The position numbers and the translations under genes were made by a program. Positions 34,461-46,110 of a stretch of DNA of 64,000 nucleotides are shown piece after piece. Source of the DNA: Costus lasius. Its lineage: Eukaryota > Streptophyta > Magnoliopsida > Zingiberales > Costaceae. The notes under the pieces were generated by a model. That model searched no databases. It was given only the letters and a program-made list of their open reading frames with translations, and had not been told where the DNA came from. The DNA is taken from NCBI GenBank assembly GCA_027563935.2, contig CM050453.2, positions 88,014,665 to 88,078,664 of the forward strand, read 5' to 3'. Position 1 is the stretch's first letter; each line of letters starts with the position of its first letter.

Positions 34461-35942
34461 TGATACGATCCAGAAGTGCACAGATTTATCGAAGTAATAA
34501 AAATATCATTCCCAACGAGGATCTGGCGGTCACGTATCGGTTACACGGTTGATCTATATCTAAACAAATCAAATATGTGGTTTTTGTTTTGTTTGGAAAC
34601 TTCTAAGTACAAATAAAAGAAGCAGAGATAGCGTTTTGGGTAAAAATTAATTCGGATAAAATCAGGACTCACGATTTCACCACATTGACAAATATGAATT
34701 TAGTAAGAATAAATCTTTAAACAAAAAATTACAGCATTGAAAGGGATTTTTCCTAAGGTACAGATTACCTCCTCCCGAAGCGTAATCCGGTATCTAATTA
34801 CGCTAACTCCCTACTCTCGTGATAGTTAACGTAATTAGACCCATTAAGTTCTATGAAAAACCATGAAGATCCTTCAAACGAATCCAAACTACTCCTGTGA
34901 TTGGAATCGTAGGTTTGAAAAGAATAGTTAAGACATTGCAATTCACCTCCCGGTTCTTCTCATAACGTCTAAGACGTAAACATACTTGATCAGAGTAATT
35001 CATGTAAATAAACATAATTCTAATCAAATCAATTATATAAAAATCATGACAAAGATTTAAGACAATAGATTTAATCCATGAATGATCAACAGGCTACACC
35101 CCTAATCCCGAAATAAGGTTTACACGTTCATGTTTATAGAAAGCAACATGTTCATCGATGAAAATCGCATGAAAACCTAAGAAGATTACAGGAAATCGCT
35201 AGACAAGTAATTATAAAAGTTTCCCCTCGATGTGGAGATGAGGATGAAGCATCCAATTCTTCCTTTGCGCGGCTTTCCTGATAGAATTCTGCCCTGTAAG
35301 TGATTTTCACCTTCGCCGCCGCCTCCGTTCATTTTTGTCCGTAGAAACCCCTAAAACCCTTCGAAATTCCTTCCTTTTATAGTCTAATCAGTATATAAAC
35401 CATCTAGGAAGGTTTTTGGAGGGTTTGGTTCAATTCTGGTTTGATTTGGAGTCGAATAGAGTGAGAAACCTAAGGGGGCGGAAACTTTCACCGCCCGTAA
35501 TGTGTTTACGGCTGCGGCCGTAATTCTCTCTGTGTCTACAGCTCCTTGTACACAGAAAGTTTCACGGACCGTGAAGGATTCACGGTCTCACCCGTGAAAG
35601 TTTCTATGGACTTCTATACTTAGTCGTTTTTCACCTGCTCGAACGCCAAAATTACGGCTTACCCAATAATTACGGTCGAGGCCGTGAAAGTTGCGTTCTT
35701 GACCCTTTTACTTCAAATTTGACGTGCAACCTCGTAATCTCCTCGGGAATCATGCTTTTGCTTCAAAACTCGCAAAATCCATCATTTTTGTGTCATTTTA
35801 CCTACATTTTCATAAAAACTAAGAAAAGTGAATATTCTATGCCAAGTGAAGTAAAAACACTAAAAATTGCATAAAATCATTCAATTAAGACCAAATATCA
35901 TGTAAAATATAGGTAAAAATGTGATGTAAATGTAGCTCATCA
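34461..35942 (-). repeat. 5' LTR of D
   Basis: Complete 1482-bp LTR. TATA complement at about 35374-35381. Palindromes include CGGCTGCGGCCG and CACGGTCTCACCCGTG near 35507-35600, and TTACGGTCGAGGCCGTGAA near 35668. The GNRA hairpin (about 34934-34970) keeps ACC-GGGA-GGT, but its outer stem is partly mutated. Confidence 0.85.
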
Positions 35943-35947
35943 TTCCC

Positions 35948-36237
35948 CTATCGAGGTAGTGTGTGTTGAGCATCTTGCATTGATGAAGGAGGAGGTAGCG
36001 TTCCTCTTGGGCAGCATTCTGAAATATAATGCTGAACTCATTCGGTGGAGAGGTATAGGGTTGTGGTCAGTTGGCTAAAGTATGCTTTTGCCTAGAGGAT
36101 AAAGATCCTACTACGGGTGGCGGCAGTGGAGGATGAGATGGAGGTGACGGAGTGTAGTCGTCGTCATCGCCAAATGAATCAAAAGAAAGGCGTGGAGTAG
36201 GGCGTCGAGAGACTACGACCTTCCTCTTTGGTGCCAT
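35948..36237 (-). pseudogene. Env-position ORF of H, N-terminal part
   Basis: The start ATG is at 36237-36235, with a basic beginning (MAPKRKVVVSRRP), then an Asp run and a Pro/Ser-rich stretch, and a TGA near 36071. It continues in frame into 30774 and below when the D insertion is ignored. A basic, nuclear-localisation-like N-terminus is usual for this ORF class. Confidence 0.75.
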
Positions 36238-36960
36238 TTATCAATGAGAAAAGTCCTTAGGAAAATGAGATGTGTGTTCAGGAGAGAAAATCCAAACAGG
36301 GGATGAGTTGAAGACTTGCGGCGAAACGGAACAATAGTGTGCGACAAGAGTACGAGCGAAGAGGAAAACCAAAATCTGTTGCTAAGTGGAGAAGAATCCT
36401 GTGCAAACCTCGGGGAAACTCAAATCGAAGCAGTGGAGAAACCTCTGGGAGTGCTGAGGGAAGAGAAGGCGGTGTAAGGGCGATGACTCTGAGCAGTTGG
36501 AGGCAGTGGCGCATGGGTTTGGTGGAAACCCTACCCGTGTGCTGCCCTAAATACGAGCGATTTGCTGTTAGAAGCACGGGCGAACCCCATGGGGTTCACC
36601 AACCTATGAAGCTTTTAGGTAGAAACTGGCAGCAACAGAATTACGGGTGAACCCCGCCGAGTTCACCAAGCCGTGAAGGCCTTTGGATGGATCCATGTAG
36701 TTAGAAATACGGATGAACCCCATAGTTAGAAGCTCGGATATAGTAGACTTCAGGGGTGAACCCCATGGGGTTCACCTGGCTGTGAAGTTCTCTGGAAAGC
36801 CCAAAAGTTGTTGTTTCGAAAACCATGTTGCCACAATAACTTCCTACAACACAAGGAGACATATAATCAACAAAAATCACCAGAATATAATAAAAAACTA
36901 AGTGAAACGAAATTAACAAAGTAAGAAGTGTATCTAATAACAACGAGAAATAATGCATCT
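36238..36960 (-). other. Spacer between pol and env-position ORF of H
   Basis: It contains three GTGAACCCCATGGGGTTCAC-type palindromes (near 36583, 36648 and 36752) outside any LTR, plus a GC-richer leader before the ATG at 36237. Short open frames here are not supported as genes. Confidence 0.6.
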
Positions 36961-36972
36961 AAACAATCAAGA

Positions 36973-36996
36973 ACTTGGGTTGCCTTCCAAGAGCGC
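36973..36996 (-). promoter_or_regulatory. Post-stop hairpin of H pol
   Basis: Minus strand: AGCGCTCTTGG, a short loop, then CCAAG, just after the integrase region. It is the same motif as in G, A, D and D2. Confidence 0.65.
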
Positions 36997-39101
36997 TAGT
37001 TTAAGGTCAATAACTCGACTAGAAGAGTTCTCATGTCACCAATTCTGTAGGGTCTATGAGAGCAAGAACAATCCCTTGCTCGACCGGCTCATCCTCAAAA
37101 TAATGCTTAAGGCGATGACCGTTGACGGTGAAGCTTACTGTGCATTCAGTCCAGATTGTGATCGCGCCATAGGGTTGTATATGTTGTACTACAAAAGGAC
37201 CAGACCACCTTGATCAAAGCTTCCCGGGAAATAATCAAAGTCTTGAATTAAAGAGTAGAACTTTGTCCCCCTACATGAAATTCTTTCTTCACAATGCACT
37301 TGTCATGCTAGTGTTTAGTGCGTGCTTTGTATATCTTGGCTTTTTCATATGCAAATAGGCACATTTCATCCAATTCATCCGGCTGCAACTTCCTCCTCTC
37401 CCCGGCGCTTTTGAAGACATAGTTAATTTGCTTGATAGCCCAAAATGCCCTGTGCTCAAGTTCAACAGGTAAGTGACACGATTTACCGTAGATGAGTTAG
37501 AAAAGAGACATACCGATGGGTGTCTTGAACGCGGTTCTATAGGCCCATAAAGCATCACGTAGTTTCAATGCCCAATCCTTCCGTGATCTTGATACAGTTT
37601 TCTCAAGTATTTGTTTAATTTCCCTATTAGAATCCTCTACCTGACCACTAGTCTGAGGATGGTAGGGCGTGGAAATCTTATGCTTTACACCATACTTCTT
37701 CAAGAGCGCTCCAAACTTTTGTTCAATGAAGTGGGATCCTCCATCACTGATCAAAACACGTGGAACTCCAAATCGAGGGAAAATAGTCCGCTTCATAAGC
37801 TTCATAACGACCCTAGAGTCATTAGTAGCCTCAGCGGATGCCTCAACCCACTTTGACACGTAGTCAACGGCAACAAGAATATACTGTTTACCACATGAAG
37901 ACGGGAAGGGTCCCATGAAGTCAATCCCCCACACATCAAAAATTTCCACTTCCATTATATCATTAAGGGGCAGCTCATCCCTTTTGGAGAGATTTCTAGT
38001 CCGTTGGCAGCTGTCACAGGTTAAAACAAAATGTGTAGCATCATGAAATATGGAAGGCCAATATAAACCCGATTGTAGAACTTTGAAAGCCGTTTTAGCT
38101 ACCCAGCGTGTCCTCCATAGGGTGAAGAATGGCAATGGGCCAACACATCATGTATCTCCTCCTCTGGCACGCATCTTCTGTATAACCCATCTGCGCATCG
38201 CCGGTATAGATATGGCTCGTCCCAATAATAAGACTTGACATCGTGCAAAAATTGTTTCTTCCTCTGAAAGGTAAGATCAGGAGGAAGAATGTTAGACCCA
38301 ATGTAATTAACATAATCTCCATGCCATGGGACTTGTTGTTTTAATAAGCCATAGAGATGTTCTATAGGAAATGCATCGTTGATCTCCAACTCGTCGTCAG
38401 TCTTCTTTTCAGCACCTCCCTCAAGTCTAGAAAGATGGTCAGCCACCAGATTTTCACTCCCCTCCTTGTCTCTGATCTCAACATCAAATTCTTGTAAAAG
38501 GAGGATTCATCTAATAAGTCTTTGGCTTGACATCTTTCTTGTTAATCAAATATTTGATGGCTACATGATCAGTAAAAATAATTACTTTTGAATTAACCAA
38601 ATATGAACGAAACTTATCAAAAGCAAAAACAATTGCAAGTAATTCTTTTTCTGTAGTAGCATATTTCATCTGTGTATCATCAAGTGTTCTATTAACATAA
38701 TATATTGCATGCAGCTTTTAATCCTTCCTTTGTCCTAAGACTACTCCCACAGCTTCGTCACTAGCATCACACATCAATTCAAAAGGTAGTGTCCAATCTG
38801 GAGGTTGGATCACAAGTGCTGAAATTAAAGCATTCTTTAGTTTCATAAAAGCTTCTTCCCATTCCCTATCAAAACAAAAGATAGAATCTTTAGCCAAAAG
38901 GTTAGTTAAGGGGCGAGCAATTTTGAAACAATCTTTGATAATCTTCTGTAAAAACAAGCGTGTCCCAAGAAACTTCTTATTCCTTTTACTGTTGTAGGCG
39001 GCTTCAGATTTTCAATTACTTCAACCTTTGCTCTGTCTACCTCGATTCCGCGCTCAGAGACCAAGTGTCCAAGAACTATACCTTCTCGGACCATGAAGTG
39101 G
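36997..39101 (-). pseudogene. H pol, RT C-terminal part, RNase H and integrase
   Basis: Minus-strand gypsy pol. From right to left: end of RT (MVREGIVLGHLVSERGIEVD, 39094 down), RNase H (FELMCDASDEAVGVVLGQRKD at about 38780-38720), H2C2 integrase zinc finger ([12 protein letters not shown] near 38100; CDSCQR near 38020) and integrase core ([20 protein letters not shown]; 38135-37497). Frameshifts lie near 38720-38450, 38100 and 37490. The RT is split from its N-terminal half (49143-49796) by insertion of G. Confidence 0.85.
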
Positions 39102-39354
39102 CACTTTGATGATACTGAAATTTATAGTAAATTTTGTGCTATTTGATATTTTTGTGTCATATTTACACTCTTTGCTTATTTCCAAGCCTTTTTTATCAAA
39201 TACTGCGGAATCTACACCCTTTTTGGTTTTTGATGATTTTCAGGTAAAAAGGCACGATTGTCTGGCCTTTTCAAGCAATTCCAGATGCATGGATGAATTC
39301 CCGCCATCAAGAGGAGATTACATGTCAAATTTCATGAAGATTGGAGCTTCAAAC

Positions 39355-39725
39355 CAAATTACGGCAAGACCGTAATCTATATTATGGTACCGTATTTTCA
39401 CCGGCTACCGTAATATCAGAGCGCTGCTGTAATTTGGGAAATTTTCATCGAGAAAGTTTTTTGGAAATTACGGCACTACCGTAAGGAATTTCACGAGCCG
39501 TAATTTCAGTCTATTTTTCACCCGAGAGATTTCCAGATTTTACGATAGGGCCGTAATCATTTCCACGGTGCCGTATTTTGAGGCGATTTCCGACCCGAGA
39601 GATTTGGAGAAAATACGGTACTACCGTAAGTAATTTCACGTTGCCGTAATTCTGGTTGAATCTTGTATAGTTGAACTGAAAGAAATTACGGCAGTGCCGT
39701 AATAGAAACCAGGGCCGTAATTCTG
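39355..39725. repeat. TTACGGC-class palindrome array, 5' LTR of G
   Basis: About 60-70 bp composite units, each with a short inverted pair (such as TACGGTACCGTA) and a longer palindrome (such as TTACGGCAGTGCCGTAA). Repeated at the same place in the 3' LTR (47460-47825). Confidence 0.88.
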
Positions 39726-40361
39726 TTCTAAACACGTGATTTTCTCGGACTTTTTGAAGCCCAATTTTTGCACGATCGATTGTGGACCATCCAGGCGATA
39801 ATTTGAAGATCCGTAAGAAGCAAAAAGGGAGACTTACGTGAGGAGAAGACACAAAATGAAGAAGCCCTAATTTTCATCCACTAACGAGAGAGAAATTGAG
39901 TTACACGCCGCCGCCTTAGGATTCGCCGCCGGGAAGCGTACAACTCAGCTCCGGCCATGAAATTTGAGGGGAAGCTTTGCTTGGAAGAGGAGAACATACC
40001 CCAGAAGTTTCGGAGTGAAAGGAGATCGATCGGAGGAGAAATCAACAAAAGAACGCCGCTGGCACTATTAACGCACGAAAATTACGGCTGTAATTTCCAT
40101 TACTGCTGTGTGGTTATTTGTTTATCCCCTCTTTCATTGATTTCTTGCACTTTGATACTATAGAACATTGTAATATTTCATCCATGCTAGCTTAAACCTT
40201 TTATGGGACATTGAGAGAGTAATTCGCTTTGATTTCTTAATGACTAGATAAATTTTTCATTACTTCGTCATGTATAATTTTAGCATGATAATTCTACTTA
40301 TGTGATAATTGCTCTTTAATTCTCCATAGATTCATGTTATTAATCATATTTTAGAGTTTTC

Positions 40362-40387
40362 GCAATAAGGACCGAAAGGTGACTTGC
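40362..40387 (+). promoter_or_regulatory. R-U5 GNRA hairpin, 5' LTR of G
   Basis: GCAA-TAAGG-ACC-GAAA-GGT-GAC-TTGC. In the 3' LTR (about 48467-48492) the inner hairpin is unchanged, but the right outer arm has mutated to ATGT. Confidence 0.65.
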
Positions 40388-41038
40388 TTGAGAACTTGGA
40401 ACCCTAGAATTGAATGTTATGAACTTACTATAAGAAATTAGGTTAGTTCTTGTTTCTTGATTTTAGAAGAATAATTGCCATGATAATAATATGAATCTAG
40501 GATTGAGTTAATTTATCAAACATGGAGATCTTGTGTGAAAGTAAGGATCAGAACATTGGAGAAGCATAAGTAGAACTTGTGTTGAGACTCGGAAGCACGA
40601 AAGTGATCCTTGAGATTCCACTTGAGATAATCAACTTAGAATTTGGATGCATGAAAGTGATCCTTGAGTTCTTTGATTGATAATTTACTTATTTTCAGCT
40701 GGGATAGATCTTATGCGAAAGCGAAGATCGGTCCCTGCATGATTGTCTACACGAAAGTGAGATGATCCTTTTATGAAGTAAATTATATCTTTATCATGAT
40801 AAAATTAAACTGATGAACATCTTTTCATATCTAGTCATAGAAATTAAAGTGAATGAAATGCTAGTCCCAGATTCTCTCTCTGATATTTTTGTTAGCCTTC
40901 ATTAGTTCATTTGCATAGTTTCGATTGCCTAGATAGTAAGAAATCAATTATTCGGTACTTGACAAACGAGGTCTCTGTGGTTCGATATCTTTCTTTGTTA
41001 CTTCGAGCATCCGTGCACTTGCGGACACAATAAGTTTT

Positions 41039-41056
41039 TGGCGCCGTTGCTGGGGA
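41039..41056 (+). other. tRNA-Asp PBS of G
   Basis: TGGCGCCGTTGCTGGGGA, one mismatch to the tRNA-Asp complement, lies 6 bp after the LTR. Confidence 0.9.
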
Positions 41057-41205
41057 CCTTGGTTTTTGTCAATATTGAAGTTATTGAAAGTATTGCTAGA
41101 CTAGGTTTTGTTTATTTCTTATTTATGATCTATCTTGCTGTTTGTTTCTATTTACTTGAGTTATTTGACTTATCTGCTTTAGACTACACAGGAAATTTAG
41201 ATCTG

Positions 41206-42645
41206 ATGGCTAACCAGAAATCACTTAGGGACTATGCAGCCCCTAAACCACAGGAGATACACTTTAGCATCGCTAGACCAGCTATTGATGCTAATAATTT
41301 CGAAATCAATCCTGCTTTCTTGTCTATGATCTAGTAGAACCAGTTTGGAGGATCACCAATTGAAGATCCTTATCAACATTTATATCTTTTTCTTAAATAT
41401 AGTGATACCATCAAAATTAATAGAGTTTCTGATGATGCATTAAAACTAAGATTGTTTCTTTTTTCTCTCAGGGACCGAGCGCATTCTTGGCTATATTCTC
41501 GACCTACCGGTACCTTCACCACATGGGAACAACTATCAAATGCTTTCTTGATGAGGTACTTTCCACCCGGCAAAACCATCCAGTTGAGAAACCAAATTAC
41601 AAGCTTTGCACAACTGGATGGCGAGACTTTCAGTGAGGCATGGGAGCAGTTCAATGAATTACAATGGAAGTGTCCTCACCATGGCCTTGAAGATTGGATT
41701 TTAATTCATACATTTTATAATGGCTTATTTTATAATACCCATCTGATTGTTGATGCTGCTGCAAGAGGAGCCCTCATGAGCAAAACAATCGAAGATGCTT
41801 CTACCCTGCTTGAGGAGATGGCCCTGAATCTTAACTAGTGGGCTCCTGAAGATGGAATGCTATATTGTCATCAACATGGTAAGAATGAGAATGAGGGATG
41901 GCGAACCTTGACTAAAGAGGTAAATTCTTTTAGTATAGAGTCCATGCTTGAGAAGTTTATGGCTAATCAAAATCAATTAATGACAAATCGAAATAAAGAG
42001 ATTGAAGATCTTAAGGGATTGGTCAGTCATCTTACCTCTCAAGTATAATCCTTAGCAGCTTACAGAAAAACTCTAGAAGATCAAATACCTGAATTGGACC
42101 CTAGGAAACACTGTAATGCTATTATTACTAGAAGTGGGAGACAATTAGAGGATCCCAAAGGAGGAGTTGTGAATAATGAAAAAGAGCCTAATGATGATCA
42201 TGATGAAGAATTAGAGTTAGAAAAATCTTCTGTGCATGAGCAAACCCAAGCTAGTTTGCCACCTCAAGAGGGTGATGAACCAAAATATGATGTGTCATAT
42301 CAGAATGATGTTTCTAAACCTAATTCTACTACACCACATAGGCCACCTATACCCTTTCCCCAGAGACTAGTGCAGGCAAAATTAGACAAACAGTTTGGGA
42401 GATTTCTTGAAGTGTTGAAAAAGCTTTACATTAACATTCCTTTTACTAAAGCTTTATCTCAAATGCCCACATATGCTAAATTTTTGAAAGAAATTTTGTC
42501 TAACAAGAGAAAAATAGAGGACTATGGTACTGTGGCTCTTACTGAAGAATGTAGTGCTATTATCCAAAACAAGTTGCCACCGAAATTAAAAGATCCAGGT
42601 AGTTTCTCTATACCTTATTTTATTGGGGGCATGGCTTTTGATTGA
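41206..42645 (+). pseudogene. gag of G (Athila-type), nonsense-mutated
   Basis: The frame starts at MANQKSLRDYAAP (41206) and stays in one reading frame to 42645. It includes the Athila gag core (LRLFLFSLRDRAHSWL, TTWEQLSNAFLMRYFPP, then GETFSEAWEQFNEL). It is broken by two adjacent TAG codons (41332-41337), TAG (41836-41838), TAA (42046-42048) and TGA (42643-42645), with no frameshift. Each stop is one C-to-T change from Gln or Arg. No zinc knuckle is evident in this copy, in contrast to the D, D2 and A ORFs. Confidence 0.88.
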
Positions 42646-43406
42646 GCCTTATGTGATTTAGGTGTAGTGTGAGTCTAATGCCATTGTTTATTTGCAGGAA
42701 ATTGGACATGGGAGAGCTTAAACCGACTTCTATATCTTTGCAGCTCGCCGATCATTCAGTTAAATACCCTGTAGGAATTCTTGAAGATGTATCTATCCGA
42801 GTAGGTAAATATTTCATCCCAGCAGATTTTGTAATTCTTGAGATGGAAGAAGATGCATGAATCTCCATCATACTTGGTAGATTGTTCTTAGCCACAGTAG
42901 GAGCACTTATTGATTTAAAGAACGGTAAGCTTACACTTAACATTGGGGATGAAAGAATTGAGTATGACTTGAATGAAGCCATGAAAAACCTTTCAAATTC
43001 GGGATCTTGCTGTAGTATACATGCTATAGATGACATTGTCTATGATCTTAACGATTTATTTATTGAAACCTCTAAAATTGATTCTGATTTAAATTCTGCT
43101 CTTGATTCTAAGATAGAGACCAATTCTGAAATTGATGAATTATTAGATTGCAGTGCTTGTGATAATGAAAAGAGTGAAGAAAGGAAAGCTCCAAAAGTAG
43201 AACTTAAAGCTTTACTTGATAACCTTCGTTATGAATTTCTTGGTCCTGATTCTACTTACCCTGTTATTGTTGATGAACAGCTTGGAAAAAGGGAAACAGA
43301 TTTGCTTCTCAAAGAATTAAGGATTCATAGAAATGTAATTGGGTACACAATTGATGACTTAAGGGGAATTAACTTAACCCTTCCTTTTGTATGCACAAGA
43401 TCTTGA
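42646..43406 (+). pseudogene. Protease region of G pol
   Basis: The active-site stretch CDLG is followed by an apparent 1-bp deletion, so the usual G(A/V)S that follows falls out of frame; SLMP resumes at about 42670. The fold continues with LQLADHSVKYPVGILEDV and ILGRLFLATVGALIDLKNGK, with a TGA at 42858-42860. A linker with FLGPDSTYPVIV, common to Athila pol, leads to RT. A frameshift lies near 43400. Confidence 0.82.
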
Positions 43407-44668
43407 TGGAAGAGGAACACAAGCCACATGCAAATTTTCAATGGAGACTTAACCCCTCTATGAAAGAAGTTGTGAAGAAGCAGGTTTTGAAATTACTTGA
43501 TGCAGGTATTATCTATCCTATCTCTGATAGTAAATGGGTAAGTCCGATATATTGTGTTCCTAAGAAAGGAGGGGTAACTGTCATGAAAAATAAAGACAAT
43601 GATTTAATTCCTGTTAGAACTGTAACTAGTTGGCACATGTGCATAGATTATAGAAAATTGAATGCTGCTACTAGGAAGGACCATTTTCCCTTACCTTTTA
43701 TTGATCAGATGGTTGAAAGGCTTGCAAACCATTCTCACTTTTGTTTCTTAGATGGATACTCTGGATTTTTCCAAATTTCTATACATCCTAATGACCAAGA
43801 TAAGACCACTTTCACTTGCCCGTATGGTACTTTTGCATATAGGAGAATGCCTTTTGGTCTATGCAATGATCTTGCTACTTTTCAGAGATGTATGATGGCT
43901 ATTTTTTCTGATTTTATTGAGGACTTTATGGATGTTTTTATGGATGATTTCTCTGTATATGGTTTTTCTTTTGATAATTGTTTGGCTAACTTATCTCGAG
44001 TTTTGCAGCGATGTGAAGAAACTAACCTTGTGCTTAACTGGAAAAAATGTCATTTCATGGTTAGGCAAGGGATTGTTTTGGGGCACTTGATTTCAGAAAG
44101 AGGGATTGAAGTTGATAAAGCAAAAGTTGAGGTGATACAAAACTTAGAGCCACCCATTATAGTGAAGGAGGTTCGGAGCTTTCTAGTACATGCGGGGTTC
44201 TACCAGCGATTCATCAAGGATTTTTATAAACTTGTTAGACCTCTTATAAATTTACTTTGTAAAGATGTTAAATTTTCTTTTAATGAGGATTGTTTATCTG
44301 CTTTCCAGGAATTGAAGAAAGCCTTGGTTTCAGCGCCTATCATTCAACCCCCAGATTGGGATTCACCCTTCGAGCTTATGTGTGATGCTAGTGACTATGC
44401 AATAGGAGCAGTTTTGGGACAGAGAAAGAAGAAAAAACCTTATGTTATTCATTACGCTAGTAGGACTTTGGATGAGGCACAGAGGAATTACACCACCACT
44501 GAGAAGGAACTTTTAGCCATAATGTTTTCCTTTGATAAATTTAGATCATACTTGATTAACTCCAAAGTGGTGGTGTACACTGATCATGCAGCTGTGAGAT
44601 ACTTAATGCAAAAAAAAGGACAGAAAACCACGCTTGCTCAGACGAATTTTACTCTTGCAGGAGTTTGA
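43391..44668 (+). pseudogene. Reverse transcriptase-RNase H of G
   Basis: 425 open codons. RT motifs: NPSMKEVVKKQVLKLLDAG, CIDYRKLNAAT, FPLPFIDQM, FCFLDGYSGFFQI, TFTCPYGTFAYRRMPFGL and the catalytic MDD in VFMDDFSVYG. RNase [38 protein letters not shown] and [11 protein letters not shown]. The frame is lost after an A-run (near 44610-44640) and resumes in another frame at about 44655. Confidence 0.9.
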
Positions 44669-46072
44669 TTTGAAAATTAAAGACAAAAAGGGATTAGAAA
44701 ACTTTGTTGCAGATAATCTTTCAAGGATAATGGTGGAGACTGAAAATAATGATATAATCAATGATTCCTTCCCTGAAGAACAACTCTTGGCCATTGAACA
44801 AATCAGAGCCCCATGGTATGCTGACATAGTGAATTACCTTGTAGCTAATGTTTTTCCTCCTGATTTGTGTTACCAAAGAAGGAAGAGATTCTTGGCTGAG
44901 GTAAAGCACTATTTTTGGGATGAGCCTTATGTGTTTAGAAGATGTGCAGATGGTATTTTTAGAAGATGTGTACCTGAAGAGGAAATCACAAATATATTGT
45001 TTCAATGTCATGAATCTTCTTATGGTGGTCATGCCGGTACTGAGAAGACTACTTTCATGGGACCTTTATCCACCATTCACCATGAGATGCCATTATCCAC
45101 CATTAGAAGCACTACTTTCATGGGACTTTCATGGGACTATTTTTGACATGAGATGCCATTATCCACCATTCTTGAGGTTGAGATATTTGATGTCTGGGGG
45201 ATTGATTTCATGGGACCTTTTCCATCTTCTGGAAGTAACAAATACATACTTGTGGCGGTAGATTATGTCTCAAAGTGGGTTGAAGCTCTCGCTTCTCCTA
45301 CTAATGACTCCAGAGTTGTTGTTAAACTATTCAAAAAGATTATATTTCTAAGGTTTGAGACACCACGAGTAGTGATTAGTGATGGAGGCTCATATTTCAT
45401 AGAACATAATTCTCAGCCTTGCTTCGAAAGTATGAGGTGAATCATAGAGTTGTGACACCTTATCACCCCCAAACAAGTGGTCAAGTTGAGATATCAAACA
45501 GAGAAATAAATGGGATTTTGGAAAAGACAGTGCCACACACGAGGAAAGATTGAGCATTCAAACTTGATGATGCACTGTGGGCCTATCGGACTGCTTTTAA
45601 AACACCAATAGGTACCAATAGGTATGTCTCCCTTTCAATTGGTTTATGGGCAATCAAAGCACTCAATTTTGACTTAAAGAACGCGGGGGAAAAACGGGGG
45701 TTACAGTTGAACGAGCTAGATGAGATTAGACTCTCTGCATATGAAAGTGCAAAAATTTACAAGGAGAGGACTAAAAGATGGCATGATCGGCATATTTTCA
45801 GAAGGGAATTCCAACCTGGTGACTTTGTTCTTTTATTCAATTCTAGATTGAGACTTTTTCCTAGAAAACTTAAATCTCGATGGTCCGGGCCTTTTCAGGT
45901 GAAGAAAACTTATCCCTACAGAGCTGTAGACATATGGAGTGAGGAAACAGGAGATTTTAAGGTTAATGGTCAAAGGTTGAAACATTATTATCAAGAGGAG
46001 CAGATTGAAGAAAAGGAAAAGTTTTACCTTGACGAACCACGATCAAATCTGAGTGCAGAACAGTCAAGCTAA
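44655..46072 (+). pseudogene. Integrase of G, zinc finger damaged
   Basis: The frame after RNase H ([17 protein letters not shown]) runs to the zinc finger start ([15 protein letters not shown]). The rest of the HHCC finger is missing and replaced by near-duplicate 40-60 bp pieces at 45040-45175. The core follows: [30 protein letters not shown], then, past a stop, [15 protein letters not shown] replaces Trp in KDW. A C-terminal domain (45707-46072) is open. Confidence 0.82.
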
Positions 46073-46085
46073 AGACCTTTAAATT

Positions 46086-46110
46086 AGCGCTTCTTGGGAG
46101 GCAACCCAAG
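46086..46110 (+). promoter_or_regulatory. Post-stop hairpin of G
   Basis: AGCGCTT, then CTTGGG-AGGCAA-CCCAAG, 13 bp after the integrase stop codon. A perfect 6-bp stem. Confidence 0.7.

Larger units (their letters stand above)
30775..35942 (-). mobile_element. Pol-less gypsy element D, TSD TTCCC
   Basis: Flanking TTCCC duplications (30770-30774 and 35943-35947) and ends TGATACGATCC/CTCATCA define it. Its 3' LTR (left) is truncated at U3; the 5' LTR (right) is complete. The interior has a PBS, one broken CCHC ORF and a short 3' UTR, with no pol. It splits the env-position ORF of H, whose frame is continuous across the insertion once one TSD copy is discounted. Confidence 0.9.
39107..41032 (+). 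repeat. 5' LTR of G
   Basis: Starts TGATGATACTG and ends CGGACACAATA. U3 palindromes of the TTACGGC class lie at 39355-39725. The GNRA hairpin is at 40362-40387 (GCAA/TTGC, ACC-GAAA-GGT). Mini-hairpins lie near 40534, 40596-40605, 40650, 40716 and 40750-40759. Confidence 0.92.

Noticed and set aside
36278..36650. Overlapping 99- and 103-codon ORFs
   Set aside because: They overlap each other in antisense within the leader of the env-position ORF of H and show no motif.
41039..41056. Possible tRNA gene fragment
   Set aside because: Only the 18-nt complement of the tRNA-Asp 3' end is present; this is a primer-binding site.
44603..45032. Minus-strand ORFs opposite the RT-integrase junction of G
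   Set aside because: They are shadows of the plus-strand pol sequence.
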